Below are positions 17,145 through 26,000 of a DNA stretch of 64,000 bases, one piece after another; the stretch's first letter is position 1; every line of letters starts with the position of its first letter. Origin of the DNA: Massilia agri (GTDB taxonomy: Bacteria; Pseudomonadota; Gammaproteobacteria; Burkholderiales; Burkholderiaceae_D). Location: contig NZ_JANUHA010000015.1 of NCBI RefSeq assembly GCF_024753255.1, positions 83,488 through 147,487 of the forward strand, in the 5' to 3' direction. A program made the position numbers and the translations under genes. The notes beneath the pieces were generated by a model, which did not search any database, had not been told where the DNA came from, and saw only the letters and a program-made list of their open reading frames with translations.

Positions 17145-18311
17145 ATGGCGGACCGTGACTACCTCGACTGGCCCTTCTTCGAGCCCCACCATCGCGCACT
17201 GGCCCTGGCGCTGGATGCCTGGGCCGGCGAGCATCTCCGGCACGCGCATGGCGCCGACGTCGACGCGGACTGCCGTGCGCTGGTGGCCCTGCTTGGACGC
17301 GGCGGCTGGCTGCGCCACGCCATCGGTGGACAAGGGCAGGCCATCGACACCCGCGCCATCTGCCTGATCCGCGAGACCCTGGCGCGCTACGCCGGCCTGG
17401 CCGATTTCGCCTTCGCCATGCAGGGCCTGGGCAGCGGGGCGATCTCGCTGTTCGGCAGCGCCGCGCAGCAGGAACACTATCTGCCGCGCGTAGCGGCCGG
17501 CGAGGCGATCGCCGCATTCGCCCTGTCCGAGCCGCAGGCCGGCTCCGATGTCGCGGCGATGCAGTGTGCCGCCCGCCGCGAAGGCGAGCACTATGTGATG
17601 GATGGCGAGAAGACCTGGATTTCGAACGGCGGCATCGCCGACTTCTACGTCGTCTTCGCCCGCACGGGCGACGGTGGCGGGGAGGGCGGACGGGGCTCGC
17701 GCGGCATCTCGGCCTTCATCGTCGATGCCGATACGCCCGGCTTGACGATCGCCGAACGCATCGACGTGATCGCGCCGCACCCGCTCGCCCGCCTGCGCTT
17801 CGAGGGCTGCCGGGTGCCCGCGGCGAAGCTGATCGGCGAAGAGGGGCAGGGCTTCAAGGTCGCGATGGCGACGCTGGACGTGTTCCGCACCTCGGTGGCG
17901 GCGGCCGGCCTCGGCTTCGCGCGCCGGGCCCTGGACGAAGGCCTGCGGCGTGCGCGCGAACGGGCGATGTTCGGCAAGACGCTGGCCGACTTCCAGCTCA
18001 CCCAGGCCAGGCTGGCGCAGATGGCGACCGGTATCGACGCCGCGGCGCTGCTGACCTACCGCGCGGCATGGATGCGTGACCACGGCAAGCGGGTGACGAA
18101 AGAGGCCGCCATGGCCAAGCTGACCGCCACCGAGACGGCCCAGCAGGTCATCGACGCGGCGGTCCAGCTCTTCGGCGGCCAGGGCGTCGTCAGTGGCGAA
18201 ACGGTCGAGACCCTGTACCGCGAAATCCGCGCCCTGCGCATCTACGAAGGGGCAAGCGAGGTGCAGCTCCTGATCATCGCCCGCGAAGTACTGGCCCAGG
18301 AGGGAAGCTGA
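17145..18311 (+). CDS. Acyl-CoA dehydrogenase
   Basis: 388 residues starting at ATG 17145, one base after the previous stop (TGAGATG). FAD-dependent alpha,beta-dehydrogenation of a CoA ester, feeding electrons to ETF. Typical segments: [51 protein letters not shown] (substrate and flavin region), [18 protein letters not shown], and the C-terminal [34 protein letters not shown], where the Glu of YEGASE is at the usual catalytic-base position. In this operon it probably oxidises the alicyclic acyl-CoA made by the monooxygenase/reductase. Confidence 0.92.
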   Translation: MADRDYLDWPFFEPHHRALALALDAWAGEHLRHAHGADVDADCRALVALLGRGGWLRHAIGGQGQAIDTRAICLIRETLARYAGLADFAFAMQGLGSGAISLFGSAAQQEHYLPRVAAGEAIAAFALSEPQAGSDVAAMQCAARREGEHYVMDGEKTWISNGGIADFYVVFARTGDGGGEGGRGSRGISAFIVDADTPGLTIAERIDVIAPHPLARLRFEGCRVPAAKLIGEEGQGFKVAMATLDVFRTSVAAAGLGFARRALDEGLRRARERAMFGKTLADFQLTQARLAQMATGIDAAALLTYRAAWMRDHGKRVTKEAAMAKLTATETAQQVIDAAVQLFGGQGVVSGETVETLYREIRALRIYEGASEVQLLIIAREVLAQEGS

Positions 18312-18703
18312 TGGAGATCCTGCAACCACCGGGGTGGCCGCGCCCGAAAGGCTACTCGAACGGCATCGCCGCCAGCGGCCGCCAGGTCTTTGTGAGCGGC
18401 ATGATCGGCTGGGACGCCGAAGGCCGCTTCCAGACCGACGACTTCGTCGGCCAGGCGCGCCAGGCGTTGGCAAACATCGTGGCCGTGCTGCGCGAAGCGG
18501 GCGCCGGGCCGGAGCACATCGTGCGCATGACCTGGTACGTGCTCGACCGCCGCGAATACCTGGAGGCTGGCGCCGCCCTGGGCGCAGCCTACCGCGACGT
18601 CATCGGGCGCCACTATCCGACCATGAGCGCGGTGCAGGTGGCGGGGCTGATGGAGGAGCGGGCGCGGGTCGAGATCGAAGTGACGGCGGTGGTTCCCGAT
18701 TAG
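18311..18703 (+). CDS. Rid (YjgF/YER057c/UK114) family protein lacking the catalytic Arg
   Basis: 130 residues; the ATG overlaps the preceding TGA (TGATG). The Rid fold is clear: GYSNGIAASGRQVFVSGMIGWDAEG, QARQALANIVAVLREAGAGPEHIVRMTWYV, and the closing ARVEIEVTAVV. In RidA deaminases the active-site Arg sits in PARSCVEVARLP; here the aligned segment is PTMSAVQVAGLM, with Met in place of Arg. So it probably is not a classical 2-iminobutanoate deaminase and belongs to a Rid branch without that residue. In an anthranilate-CoA operon a Rid protein would be a natural candidate to handle an enamine/imine CoA ester; this is inference and is weakened by the missing Arg. Confidence 0.88.
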   Translation: MEILQPPGWPRPKGYSNGIAASGRQVFVSGMIGWDAEGRFQTDDFVGQARQALANIVAVLREAGAGPEHIVRMTWYVLDRREYLEAGAALGAAYRDVIGRHYPTMSAVQVAGLMEERARVEIEVTAVVPD

Positions 18704-18715
18704 TGCGCTTGCCCC

Positions 18716-19099
18716 TCAGCTGCGGTCGGTGATCCGCGTGATCTTCCCTTCCGCGAAGCCGAATTCGCTCCTGCCCTTGAGCGCGAGCACGTTGCCGGCG
18801 GCGGGACCGCCGGGGATATCCCGCGCCAGCGTTCCGGTGTAATCGATGTCGACGGCGATGGCATCCTCCCCGATCGTCCAGCCGGTGACGCGCTGCTCGC
18901 GCTGGGAGAACAGCGCTTTGGACTGTTCCGCAAGCTGCCGGAACGCCGCCAGGCCCTCGGCCCGGGCGGTGAGGGCGCCATCCGAATGGTTCTCGAAGCG
19001 GATATCGCTCGAGAGCAGGGCGGCCATGCCGTCGAGGTCGAACCCGTTGTAGGCCGCGATGTAGTCAAGGACGAGGTCTTGCGGCGTGCGGTGTGCCAT
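18716..19099 (-). CDS. NTF2-like (SnoaL/ketosteroid-isomerase fold) protein
   Basis: 127 residues. The opening PQDLVLDYIAAYNGFDLDGMAALLSSDIRFENH is the standard helix-helix-strand start of SnoaL/NTF2-like proteins, followed by GWTIGEDAIAVDIDYTGTL and FGFAEGKITRITDRS at the end. These small cone-shaped proteins bind hydrophobic ligands; no catalytic assignment is possible. It is divergent from a LysR regulator with 89 bases between the starts, so that regulator probably controls it. Confidence 0.8.
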   Translation of the reverse strand: MAHRTPQDLVLDYIAAYNGFDLDGMAALLSSDIRFENHSDGALTARAEGLAAFRQLAEQSKALFSQREQRVTGWTIGEDAIAVDIDYTGTLARDIPGGPAAGNVLALKGRSEFGFAEGKITRITDRS

Positions 19100-19188
19100 G
19101 TCTGTCTTTCGAAGCGATGAAGGGAGTCTAGTCTAGGCTGGAAGTCTTGCGGTATAAAGTCGGCTCCTATCAGTCTTTTTCACAGGTC

Positions 19189-20082
19189 ATGGCGTTTACG
19201 AGCGATAACATCACCGTCTTCCTTGCCGTCCTCGACCAGGGGTCATTCTCCGCGGCGGCGCGCGTCCTTGGACGGGTGCCGTCTGCAGTCAGCATGACGA
19301 TCGCCCAGCTGGAGGCCGAACTGGACCTGCGCCTGTTCGACCGCGGCACGCGCGAGCCGACGCCCACCGAGGCCGCGCGGGCACTGGCGCCGCGCGCCCG
19401 GCAACTGGCGAGCCAGCTGCGCCAGCTGCGGGCCGATGCGCTCGCCCTGCACGCGGGCCTGGAGCGCCGGCTCACCCTCGCCGTGGCGCCGGAACTGATC
19501 GCCGCGCCATGGACGCCGGCGCTGGCGGCGCTCGGCCGGGAATATCCCTCGCTGGAGATCGCGATCGTCTCGGTCCCGCAGCCTGACGCCTTGCGCCTGC
19601 TGCACGCGGGCGGCGCCGACCTGGCGCTGGTGTTCGAACGGGAGCGCCTCGACGAACGCGAGAGTTTCCTGCAGCTCGGCAGCGACGTCATCGTGGCCGT
19701 CGCCGCGCCCGGCTTCCTGCCGCGTGAGCGCCAGTCGACGGCGCTGCGGGTCGAAGACATGCTGGAACTGCGCCAGATCGCCATGACCAGCCGCGTCGCG
19801 GAGCCGGTCGATTGCCGCTTCATCCTGTCGCGCCAGGTCTGGAAGACCGATAACCAGCTCGCGACGCTCAATCTGGTGCAGTCGGGCCTGGGTTGGGCCG
19901 TGCTGCCGCGCGCCCTGGTCCAGCCCGTGATCGCCGCCGGCAGCCTGGTCGAGATCGCCTTCGAAAACGCCAGCCGCGATACCCGCCTCGTGATCGACAT
20001 CGTCTGGTCGCGCGAGCGGCCGCTGGGGCTTGCGGCGCGACGCTATCTGGAACTGATCCGCGAGAGCGCCGCGAATCCCTAG
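19189..20082 (+). CDS. LysR-family transcriptional regulator
   Basis: 297 residues using ATG 19189; an upstream TTG adds 14 residues that do not belong to the HTH domain. The winged HTH (NITVFLAVLDQGSFSAAARVLGRVPSAVSMTIAQLEAELDLRLFDRGTREPTPTEAA) is typical LysR. The effector domain runs from about residue 90 (LTLAVAPELIAAPWTPALAALGREYPSLEI) with ADLALVFERE and GLGWAVLPRALV. Divergent from the NTF2-like gene. It overlaps the converging PH-domain gene by 4 bases at the 3' end. Confidence 0.92.
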   Translation: MAFTSDNITVFLAVLDQGSFSAAARVLGRVPSAVSMTIAQLEAELDLRLFDRGTREPTPTEAARALAPRARQLASQLRQLRADALALHAGLERRLTLAVAPELIAAPWTPALAALGREYPSLEIAIVSVPQPDALRLLHAGGADLALVFERERLDERESFLQLGSDVIVAVAAPGFLPRERQSTALRVEDMLELRQIAMTSRVAEPVDCRFILSRQVWKTDNQLATLNLVQSGLGWAVLPRALVQPVIAAGSLVEIAFENASRDTRLVIDIVWSRERPLGLAARRYLELIRESAANP

Positions 20083-20630
20083 GCTTTCGCGCGGAGCAGC
20101 TGCGCGATCTCGTCCAGCTTCGCTTCGATCGAACGCAGCACGCGCAGCTGGGCGTCGTCCTCGTCGATCCTGGGCGCATGGCGCAAGGCCTCGCGCGCCC
20201 CGATGATCTGCGCGCGGAAAGCCTGGGCATCGATGATGCCGGTCAGCTGCATGTCCGAGGCCTGGCCGGCGCTGTGGCCGGCGGTCTCGAACTTCAGGGT
20301 GCTCAGGTTGAAGCGCCGCAGGATCGGGCCTTCCACGAAAGTCACGTCCTGGATGTTCTCCAGCGGAATGGTCTTTTCAAGCGTGACCAGGATGCCTTTG
20401 CGGAAGCGGATGCTGCGCTCGTCCATCTGGCATTCGAGCCGGTCGAAATAATGCCGGGCCCACCAGCGGCCGACGCCTAGGAACCAGACGATGGCAAGGG
20501 GAATCCCGATGATGGTGCACATCATCGCGCAGCCGATCTTGACGACCAGGAAGGGCTTGATCAGGGGATTGAATTGGGCGCGGACGGTCGCGTGGTCAGG
20601 GGCCATGGCGTTGGGAAGGGTTGAGCTCAT
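20079..20630 (-). CDS. Bacterial PH (bPH2/YdbS-like) domain membrane protein
   Basis: 183 residues from ATG 20630. Two adjacent hydrophobic stretches (LIKPFLVVKIGCAMMCTIIGIPLAIVWFLGVG) near residues 18-50 anchor it, then a bacterial PH-like beta domain: WWARHYFDRLECQMDERSIRFRKGILVTLEKTIPLENIQDVTFVEGPILRRFNLSTLKFETAG. This is the YdbS pattern of membrane PH domains. The C-terminus ends in a charged helix (DDAQLRVLRSIEAKLDEIAQLLRAKA), possibly coiled coil. Function unknown. An upstream extension of 33 residues is open but has the composition of non-coding GC-rich DNA. Confidence 0.8.
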   Translation of the reverse strand: MSSTLPNAMAPDHATVRAQFNPLIKPFLVVKIGCAMMCTIIGIPLAIVWFLGVGRWWARHYFDRLECQMDERSIRFRKGILVTLEKTIPLENIQDVTFVEGPILRRFNLSTLKFETAGHSAGQASDMQLTGIIDAQAFRAQIIGAREALRHAPRIDEDDAQLRVLRSIEAKLDEIAQLLRAKA

Positions 20631-20749
20631 CCCGAGTGTATGCGCTCCCATCGACGCCGGCAATCTTTCCGGCGAGCGCACCCGAGCCGAGCGCCGGCGT
20701 GATGCCGATTCTGTTACGGTGGACAGCAACAGGCATCGATGGAGGCAGT

Positions 20750-21073
20750 ATGAAACAGCAGCTCGTACGAGTGATTGAAAGCGTGCAGGACGCCGAGCGC
20801 GCGCGCCAGGCCCTGCTGGACGCCGGCTTCGACCGGGACGGCATCGAGATCAGCCACACCGGCGACGAAGCCGGCCCTTCGGAGGCCAACTTTACGGTGG
20901 GCGATTCGCCGGCGGTGAAGGGCGGCACCGACTACAAGGACGTGTACACGCCGGGGCTGGAGATCGGCAAGTGCGTCGTCACCGTCACGGCCGAGGAGGG
21001 GCGGCTGGAAAAAGCCGCCTCCATCCTCGCGTACCACGGCGCACAGGACAACGACCCCGCGCACCGTCACTGA
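20750..21073 (+). CDS. Small conserved hypothetical protein, general stress protein 17M-like
   Basis: 107 residues starting at ATG 20750 after a clear GGAGGCAGT ribosome-binding site. The fold resembles the general-stress 17M-like domain found at the start of YsnF/AvaK-type proteins: QLVRVIESVQDAERARQALLDAGFDRDGIEISH, an acidic/Gly middle, and a second strand-helix half CVVTVTAEEGRLEKAASILAYHGAQD. Soluble and acidic. Convergent with the molybdenum hydroxylase operon. Role unknown. Confidence 0.65.
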   Translation: MKQQLVRVIESVQDAERARQALLDAGFDRDGIEISHTGDEAGPSEANFTVGDSPAVKGGTDYKDVYTPGLEIGKCVVTVTAEEGRLEKAASILAYHGAQDNDPAHRH

Positions 21074-21085
21074 TTACGCTGCAAA

Positions 21086-23332
21086 TCAGCTCCAGCTCAG
21101 GTCCGTCTTGCTGAGCGGGAGCTCGCGCACGCGCTTGCCGGTCGCCGCGAAGATCGCATTGCACACGGCCGGCGCGAGCGGCGGCAGGGCGGGTTCGCCC
21201 AGGCCGGTCACCGGGTAGTCGGTCTTGACGAAGTGCATCTCGATCTTCGCAGGCGCATCCGGCATGCGCAGCAGCGGGTAGTCGTGGAAGTTGCTCTGCA
21301 CGATGCGGCCCTTCTCGATGTCGAGGGCCGGGTACATCATCGTCGACAGGCCGTCGATCACCGATCCTTCGACCTGGTTCTCGGCGCCCGACAGGTTGAC
21401 GATCTGCGAACCGATGTCGGTCGCCACCACCACCCGGTCCACCTTCAGCTTGCCGTCCTTCGACACCGTCACTTCCGCCACCTGCGCGACATAGCCGCGG
21501 TGGCTGAAGTGGAAGGCGATGCCCTGGCCCTGGCCCCGCGGGAATTTTTTCTTTCCCCAGCCGGCCTGGTCGGCCGCCACCTGCAACACCTTCTTCATGC
21601 GCGCCACGCTATAAGGTTGGCCCCGCTCGCCGGTGCCCGGCACGATGTCGCGGTCGCCCAGCAGCTCCATGCGGAACGCCAAGGGGTCGCGCCCGCCCGC
21701 ATGGGCCAGCTCGTCGATGAAGCTGTGGAAGACCCAGGCGAACACGCAGCTGCCCGGCGCGCGCCACGGGCCCATCGGCACGCGGCATTCCAGGGCGGTC
21801 TGCTCCAGCTGGCAGTTGGCCAGCCAGCGGCCCGGGAACTCGTCGCCCGACAGGTTGCCGCCGCTGCCCGGCTGCAGGATGCTCTTGCCTTCGCGCTCGA
21901 CCCGGTTGGCGAAGGTGACGAAGTGGTTGTGCCAGGCCACGGCGCGGCCGTTCGCATCGACGCCGCCGCGCAGGAAGTGGAAGCCGCCCGGGCGGAAGTG
22001 GTCGTGCTGGAGGTCGTCCTCGCGGGTCCAGGTCAGCTTGACCGGCGCCGCGACCTTCTGTGCGATGGCGGTCGCCTCGACGATGAAGTCCGAGCTCAGG
22101 CGCCGGCCGAAGCCGCCGCCGCTGCGGATGATGTGCAGCTGGATCTTCTCTTTCGGGATGCCGAAGGTCGACGTCACCAGGGCCTGGCCGGCGCCCGGGT
22201 TCTGGGTCGGCGCCCACAGTTCCAGTGTTCCTTCCGCCGGCTTGAACCAGGCGGTGCAGTTCTGTGGCTCCATGCTCGCGTGCGAGATGAAGGGGTAGCT
22301 GTAGGCCGCTTCGACCACCTTGGCCGCCTTGGCCAGGCTGCCCGCGACGTCGCCGTCCCTGCGCACGCTGGTGGCGCCGGGCCTGGCTGCCTGGGCCTTC
22401 GCCTGGGCCGTGAAGTCGGCCCAGCTGTGACCTCCGGCTTCGCCTTCATCCCATTCGACTTCGAGTGCGCGCCGGGCGCGGATCGCGTTCCAGGTCGAGG
22501 TGGCGACGATCGCGACGCCCGGACGCAGGCCGTTCAGGTTGGGCGTGCCCTCGATGATGAAGGCGTCCTTCACGCCCGGCATGGCCTTGATGGCGCCCAG
22601 GTTGGCCTTGAGCGGCTTGCCGCCGAAGACCGGACATTTCGCGTACACGGCGTAGAGCATGCCGGGCAGGCGCACGTCGATGCCGAACAGCGGCTGGCCG
22701 CTGACGATGGCGGCATTGTCGACGCCGCCCACGCGGGTGCCCAGCAGGGTGTAGCTGGCCGGGTCTTTCAGGACCACCTGCGATGCTTCCGGCACCGGCA
22801 GCTTTGCTGCGCGCTCCACCAGCGCGCCATAGGCCAGCCGGCGCTTGGTTCTGCCGTGGACGACGGCGCCTTGCTCGGCCGCGCATTCGGCGACCGGCAC
22901 GCCCCAGGTCTCGGCGGCGGCCTGCACCAGCATCATGCGAGCCGCCGCGCCGAGGCGGTGGAAGTTCTCGTAGTTGGTCGGGGTCGAAGTCGAGCCGCCC
23001 GCACCCTGGGAACCAAACCTTGCCGTATCGAGGTCGCCCTGCACGATGCGCACGTGCTGCCAGGGCACCTCGAGCTGTTCGGCGATCACCATGGGCAGCG
23101 AGGTCTTGATGCCCTGGCCGATCTCCGGCTGCTTCGAGGTCAGGGTCACGCGGCCGTCACGGCCGATGCGGATGAAGGCGTTCGGGACGAATTCCGGGCC
23201 AGGCGCGCCGGCGGCGCGGGCTGTGGCAGCCAGGGCGCCTTCGGCCGACATGCCGAGCATGAAGGCGGCGCCGACGCTGCCGGCCCGCAGGAAGCCGCGG
23301 CGCGATGCCGAAAACGGGAGCGTGCGCTTCAT
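21086..23332 (-). CDS. Molybdopterin-binding large subunit, IorB-type xanthine dehydrogenase family
   Basis: 748 residues from ATG 23332, which overlaps the TGA of the 2Fe-2S gene (ATGA). The N-terminus has a twin-arginine signal ([23 protein letters not shown]), so the folded enzyme is exported to the periplasm. Family motifs: [79 protein letters not shown] and [18 protein letters not shown] (the GEP Glu is the conserved catalytic base). This single-chain molybdenum subunit plus 2Fe-2S partner is the isoquinoline 1-oxidoreductase/aldehyde dehydrogenase type; electrons usually leave through a cytochrome not present here. Substrate unknown. Confidence 0.93.
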   Translation of the reverse strand: MKRTLPFSASRRGFLRAGSVGAAFMLGMSAEGALAATARAAGAPGPEFVPNAFIRIGRDGRVTLTSKQPEIGQGIKTSLPMVIAEQLEVPWQHVRIVQGDLDTARFGSQGAGGSTSTPTNYENFHRLGAAARMMLVQAAAETWGVPVAECAAEQGAVVHGRTKRRLAYGALVERAAKLPVPEASQVVLKDPASYTLLGTRVGGVDNAAIVSGQPLFGIDVRLPGMLYAVYAKCPVFGGKPLKANLGAIKAMPGVKDAFIIEGTPNLNGLRPGVAIVATSTWNAIRARRALEVEWDEGEAGGHSWADFTAQAKAQAARPGATSVRRDGDVAGSLAKAAKVVEAAYSYPFISHASMEPQNCTAWFKPAEGTLELWAPTQNPGAGQALVTSTFGIPKEKIQLHIIRSGGGFGRRLSSDFIVEATAIAQKVAAPVKLTWTREDDLQHDHFRPGGFHFLRGGVDANGRAVAWHNHFVTFANRVEREGKSILQPGSGGNLSGDEFPGRWLANCQLEQTALECRVPMGPWRAPGSCVFAWVFHSFIDELAHAGGRDPLAFRMELLGDRDIVPGTGERGQPYSVARMKKVLQVAADQAGWGKKKFPRGQGQGIAFHFSHRGYVAQVAEVTVSKDGKLKVDRVVVATDIGSQIVNLSGAENQVEGSVIDGLSTMMYPALDIEKGRIVQSNFHDYPLLRMPDAPAKIEMHFVKTDYPVTGLGEPALPPLAPAVCNAIFAATGKRVRELPLSKTDLSWS

Positions 23333-23808
23333 TTCTTGCCCTTTCCAGTGGCGGCGATCTCGGCCGCGCGGTGGATGCCGGCGCGGATGCGGGTGTAGGT
23401 GGCGCAGCGGCACAGATTGCCCGCCATCGCCTCGTCGATCTGGGCGTCGCTCGGCTTCGGATGCTGCTTGAGGAGGTGGCAGGCCGTCATGATCTGGCCG
23501 GCCTGGCAGTAGCCGCACTGGGGCACGTCGAGTTCCTGCCAGGCCTGCTGCAGCGGATGCCGGGCATTGGCATCCAGGCCCTCGATGGTGGTGATCTTCT
23601 GCTTGCCGAGGCTGGACACCGGCAGCACGCAGGAGCGCGCCGGCACGCCGTCGACGTGCACGGTGCAGGCGCCGCACTGGCCGAGCCCGCAGCCATACTT
23701 GCTGCCGACCAGGCCGAGCGTGTCGCGCAGCGCCCAGAGCAAAGGCGTATCCGGTTCGACATCGACGGCCTGCGTCTTGCCGTTGATGTTCAGGGTGTAT
23801 TTACTCAT
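23329..23808 (-). CDS. 2Fe-2S small subunit, IorA-type
   Basis: 159 residues carrying two 2Fe-2S clusters. N-terminal plant-ferredoxin-like site: [18 protein letters not shown]...SC; C-terminal helical site: [14 protein letters not shown]...[16 protein letters not shown]. It passes electrons from the molybdenum subunit encoded next (ATGA overlap). It has no signal of its own and probably travels with the Tat-exported large subunit. Divergent from the diguanylate cyclase gene. Confidence 0.95.
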   Translation of the reverse strand: MSKYTLNINGKTQAVDVEPDTPLLWALRDTLGLVGSKYGCGLGQCGACTVHVDGVPARSCVLPVSSLGKQKITTIEGLDANARHPLQQAWQELDVPQCGYCQAGQIMTACHLLKQHPKPSDAQIDEAMAGNLCRCATYTRIRAGIHRAAEIAATGKGKK

Positions 23809-23974
23809 GGGTGGTCCTCGTCCGTCTGCGGGAAACCTGAAATGCTAATCGAAAATCCGGGGGATCGACAGTGCCAGCTTGCAATGTCTCACGAGTAAGT
23901 GTTATATACAATTGCAACGCGGAATGAAACTCGTCAGGACCAGGGAATATGTAATACTTTGTCATTCTACTGAG

Positions 23975-23993
23975 CATTTCCGTCAAATTTCAT
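23975..23993 (-). repeat. 19-bp motif shared with the HTH-GAF upstream region (copy 2)
   Basis: CATTTCCGTCAAATTTCAT, the exact reverse complement of 6006-6024. It touches the ATG (23992) of the diguanylate cyclase gene, so a bound protein could block translation-start DNA or the promoter. No other copy was noticed in the window. Confidence 0.6.
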
Positions 23994-25977
23994 GGTGATA
24001 TCAAGGTCGCGCCTGAGGTCCGCCAATCTGAAGCTGCGCCTGGCATGCGTCGCTGCGGCCCTGGTATTCGCCGCGACCTTGCTGGTGACGCTATCGACCC
24101 TCTCGGTCGCCGAACGCGGCATGAAGTCGGTGATCGGTGACCAGCAGTACACGATGCTGGCGGGGGCTGCTTCCTTCATGGACGACCGCATCGGCGCGCG
24201 CATGGCCCAGATCGAGGCGCTGGGCGCCGGGATTCCACCGGCGCTGCGCACCGACTGGAAGAACCTGCCTGCCTTCCTCGCCGGCCAGGTGCGCCTGTGG
24301 GGCGCCGATGAGTACCTGAACCTGGTGGTGTTCGACAGCGAGGGCGACATGAAGCTCTCGCTGCGCGAACTGCCCGGACCGACCTCCCTGAATGCGCGCG
24401 GCACCGACTACTTCGACAGGGCGCTGGAAGAACGCCGCAGCGTGATCTCCCGGCCCATGCGCAGCCGCCTGACGGGCAACCACATCGTGGTGTTCAGCAC
24501 GCCGGTCAAGGACGAGTCGGGGGCCGTGGTCGCGGTGCTGACCGGCAGCGTGGACCTGCGCCGCTCCGGCTTCCTGCGCCAGATCGGCGCGCTCAAGCCG
24601 GGCAAGTCCGGTTACCTCTTCATCATGACCGCCGAGGGCGTCGTGATCGACCACCCGGACCAGTCGCGCCTGTTCGAACATGTCAGCAGCACCCCGGGAA
24701 GCAACTACGGGACCGACAGGGCGCTGGCCGGTTTCGAAGGCTGGCTGGAGGCGCGCAGCAAGGACGGGACCGAATCGATCTACGCCTACAAGCGCCTGCG
24801 CACGACCGGCTGGATCCTGGCGGCGCGCTATCCGCAGCGGGAAGCCTTCGCGCCGATGGCCGCGATGCGCCACAATGCCTTCTTCAGCGCGGGCGGGCTG
24901 GCGCTGGCCGCCGGGCTGCTGGCCTGGGTGCTGGTGTTCCGCCTGCTCGCACCCCTGCAGGAACTGCGCGACAACGTGGCCGCGATCCGTCACGACGGCG
25001 CCGAGATCGAGGTGCTGCGCGACGGCCGCAGGGACGAGATCGGCGAGCTGGGCCGGGCCTTCCACGCCCTCATGGCCGAACGCGAGCGCGCCGAGAGCGG
25101 GCGCGCGGCCAGCGAGAAGCGCCTGCGCCTCATCGCCGACAACCTGCCCGTGCTGATCTCCTACATGGACCGCGAGCACCGTTTCCAGTTCGGGAACGCC
25201 ACCTACGAAAAGTGGTTCGGGGTGACGCCGGAGCAGCTCGAAGGCATGCCGGTGTCCAGCCTGCTGGGCGATGGCATCGCGGCCGAGGTCTTCCCGCACC
25301 TGGAACAAGCTTTCGCGGGACACAGCGTGACCCATGAGATCCGCATCCCGGTGCGCGGCGATCCGCGCATCCTGCAGGCGACCTATATCCCCGATTTGCA
25401 GCCGGACGGCAGCGTGGCCGGCGTGTATTCGCTGGTGCACGACATGACCCACGTGAAGGAAGTCGAGGAACAGCTGCAGCAGCTCGCGCGCATCGACACC
25501 CTGACCGGCATCGCCAACCGCCGCATGTTCGGCGAGAGCCTGCACCACGCCCTCGATCGCGCACGCAGGAGCGGCCGGCCGCTGGCCCTGGCCTACCTCG
25601 ACATCGACCACTTCAAGCGCATCAACGACACCCACGGCCACGGCGTGGGCGACGAGGTGCTGAAGGAGTTCGCGCGCCGCCTGACGGTGGGCGTGCGCGC
25701 CACCGACACGCCGGCCCGGCTGTCGGGGGACGAGTTCGTCGTCATCCTCGAGGAGATCGGGGGGAGGGTCGAGGCCGAGCGCATCGCCGCCAAGATCGTC
25801 GAGGCGATGCGCACGCCCTTCCGGACCAGCGCGGGGCTGGTGCAGGCCTCGACCAGCGTGGGCGTGGCGCTGTCGATGCCGACGCAGAACCAGGAGCAGT
25901 TGCTGGCGGCGGCCGACAGCGGGCTGTATGCGGCAAAGGGGAAGGGGAGGAACGGTTACGCCTTCTTCGAAGTCTGA
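23992..25977 (+). CDS. Membrane diguanylate cyclase: Cache, HAMP, PAS, GGDEF
   Basis: 661 residues. Helix about 15-35, periplasmic double-Cache sensor about 40-295 (NLVVFDSEGDMKLSL, SGAVVAVLTGSVDLRR, PGKSGYLFIMTAEGVVIDHPD), helix about 300-325, HAMP-like linker, PAS about 380-490 (RLRLIADNLPVLISYMDREHRFQFGNATYEKWFG) and a GGDEF domain about 500-655. The active-site loop reads SGDEF rather than GGDEF, an accepted variant, and the inhibitory I-site RATD lies five residues upstream, so it should make c-di-GMP and be feedback-inhibited. No Shine-Dalgarno sequence precedes the ATG; the 19-bp motif is there instead, so the start is less certain. Convergent with the erythromycin-esterase-like gene. 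Confidence 0.92.
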   Translation: MVISRSRLRSANLKLRLACVAAALVFAATLLVTLSTLSVAERGMKSVIGDQQYTMLAGAASFMDDRIGARMAQIEALGAGIPPALRTDWKNLPAFLAGQVRLWGADEYLNLVVFDSEGDMKLSLRELPGPTSLNARGTDYFDRALEERRSVISRPMRSRLTGNHIVVFSTPVKDESGAVVAVLTGSVDLRRSGFLRQIGALKPGKSGYLFIMTAEGVVIDHPDQSRLFEHVSSTPGSNYGTDRALAGFEGWLEARSKDGTESIYAYKRLRTTGWILAARYPQREAFAPMAAMRHNAFFSAGGLALAAGLLAWVLVFRLLAPLQELRDNVAAIRHDGAEIEVLRDGRRDEIGELGRAFHALMAERERAESGRAASEKRLRLIADNLPVLISYMDREHRFQFGNATYEKWFGVTPEQLEGMPVSSLLGDGIAAEVFPHLEQAFAGHSVTHEIRIPVRGDPRILQATYIPDLQPDGSVAGVYSLVHDMTHVKEVEEQLQQLARIDTLTGIANRRMFGESLHHALDRARRSGRPLALAYLDIDHFKRINDTHGHGVGDEVLKEFARRLTVGVRATDTPARLSGDEFVVILEEIGGRVEAERIAAKIVEAMRTPFRTSAGLVQASTSVGVALSMPTQNQEQLLAAADSGLYAAKGKGRNGYAFFEV

Positions 25978-26000
25978 TGTGGCTTTCGTTGGTGGGCAGA

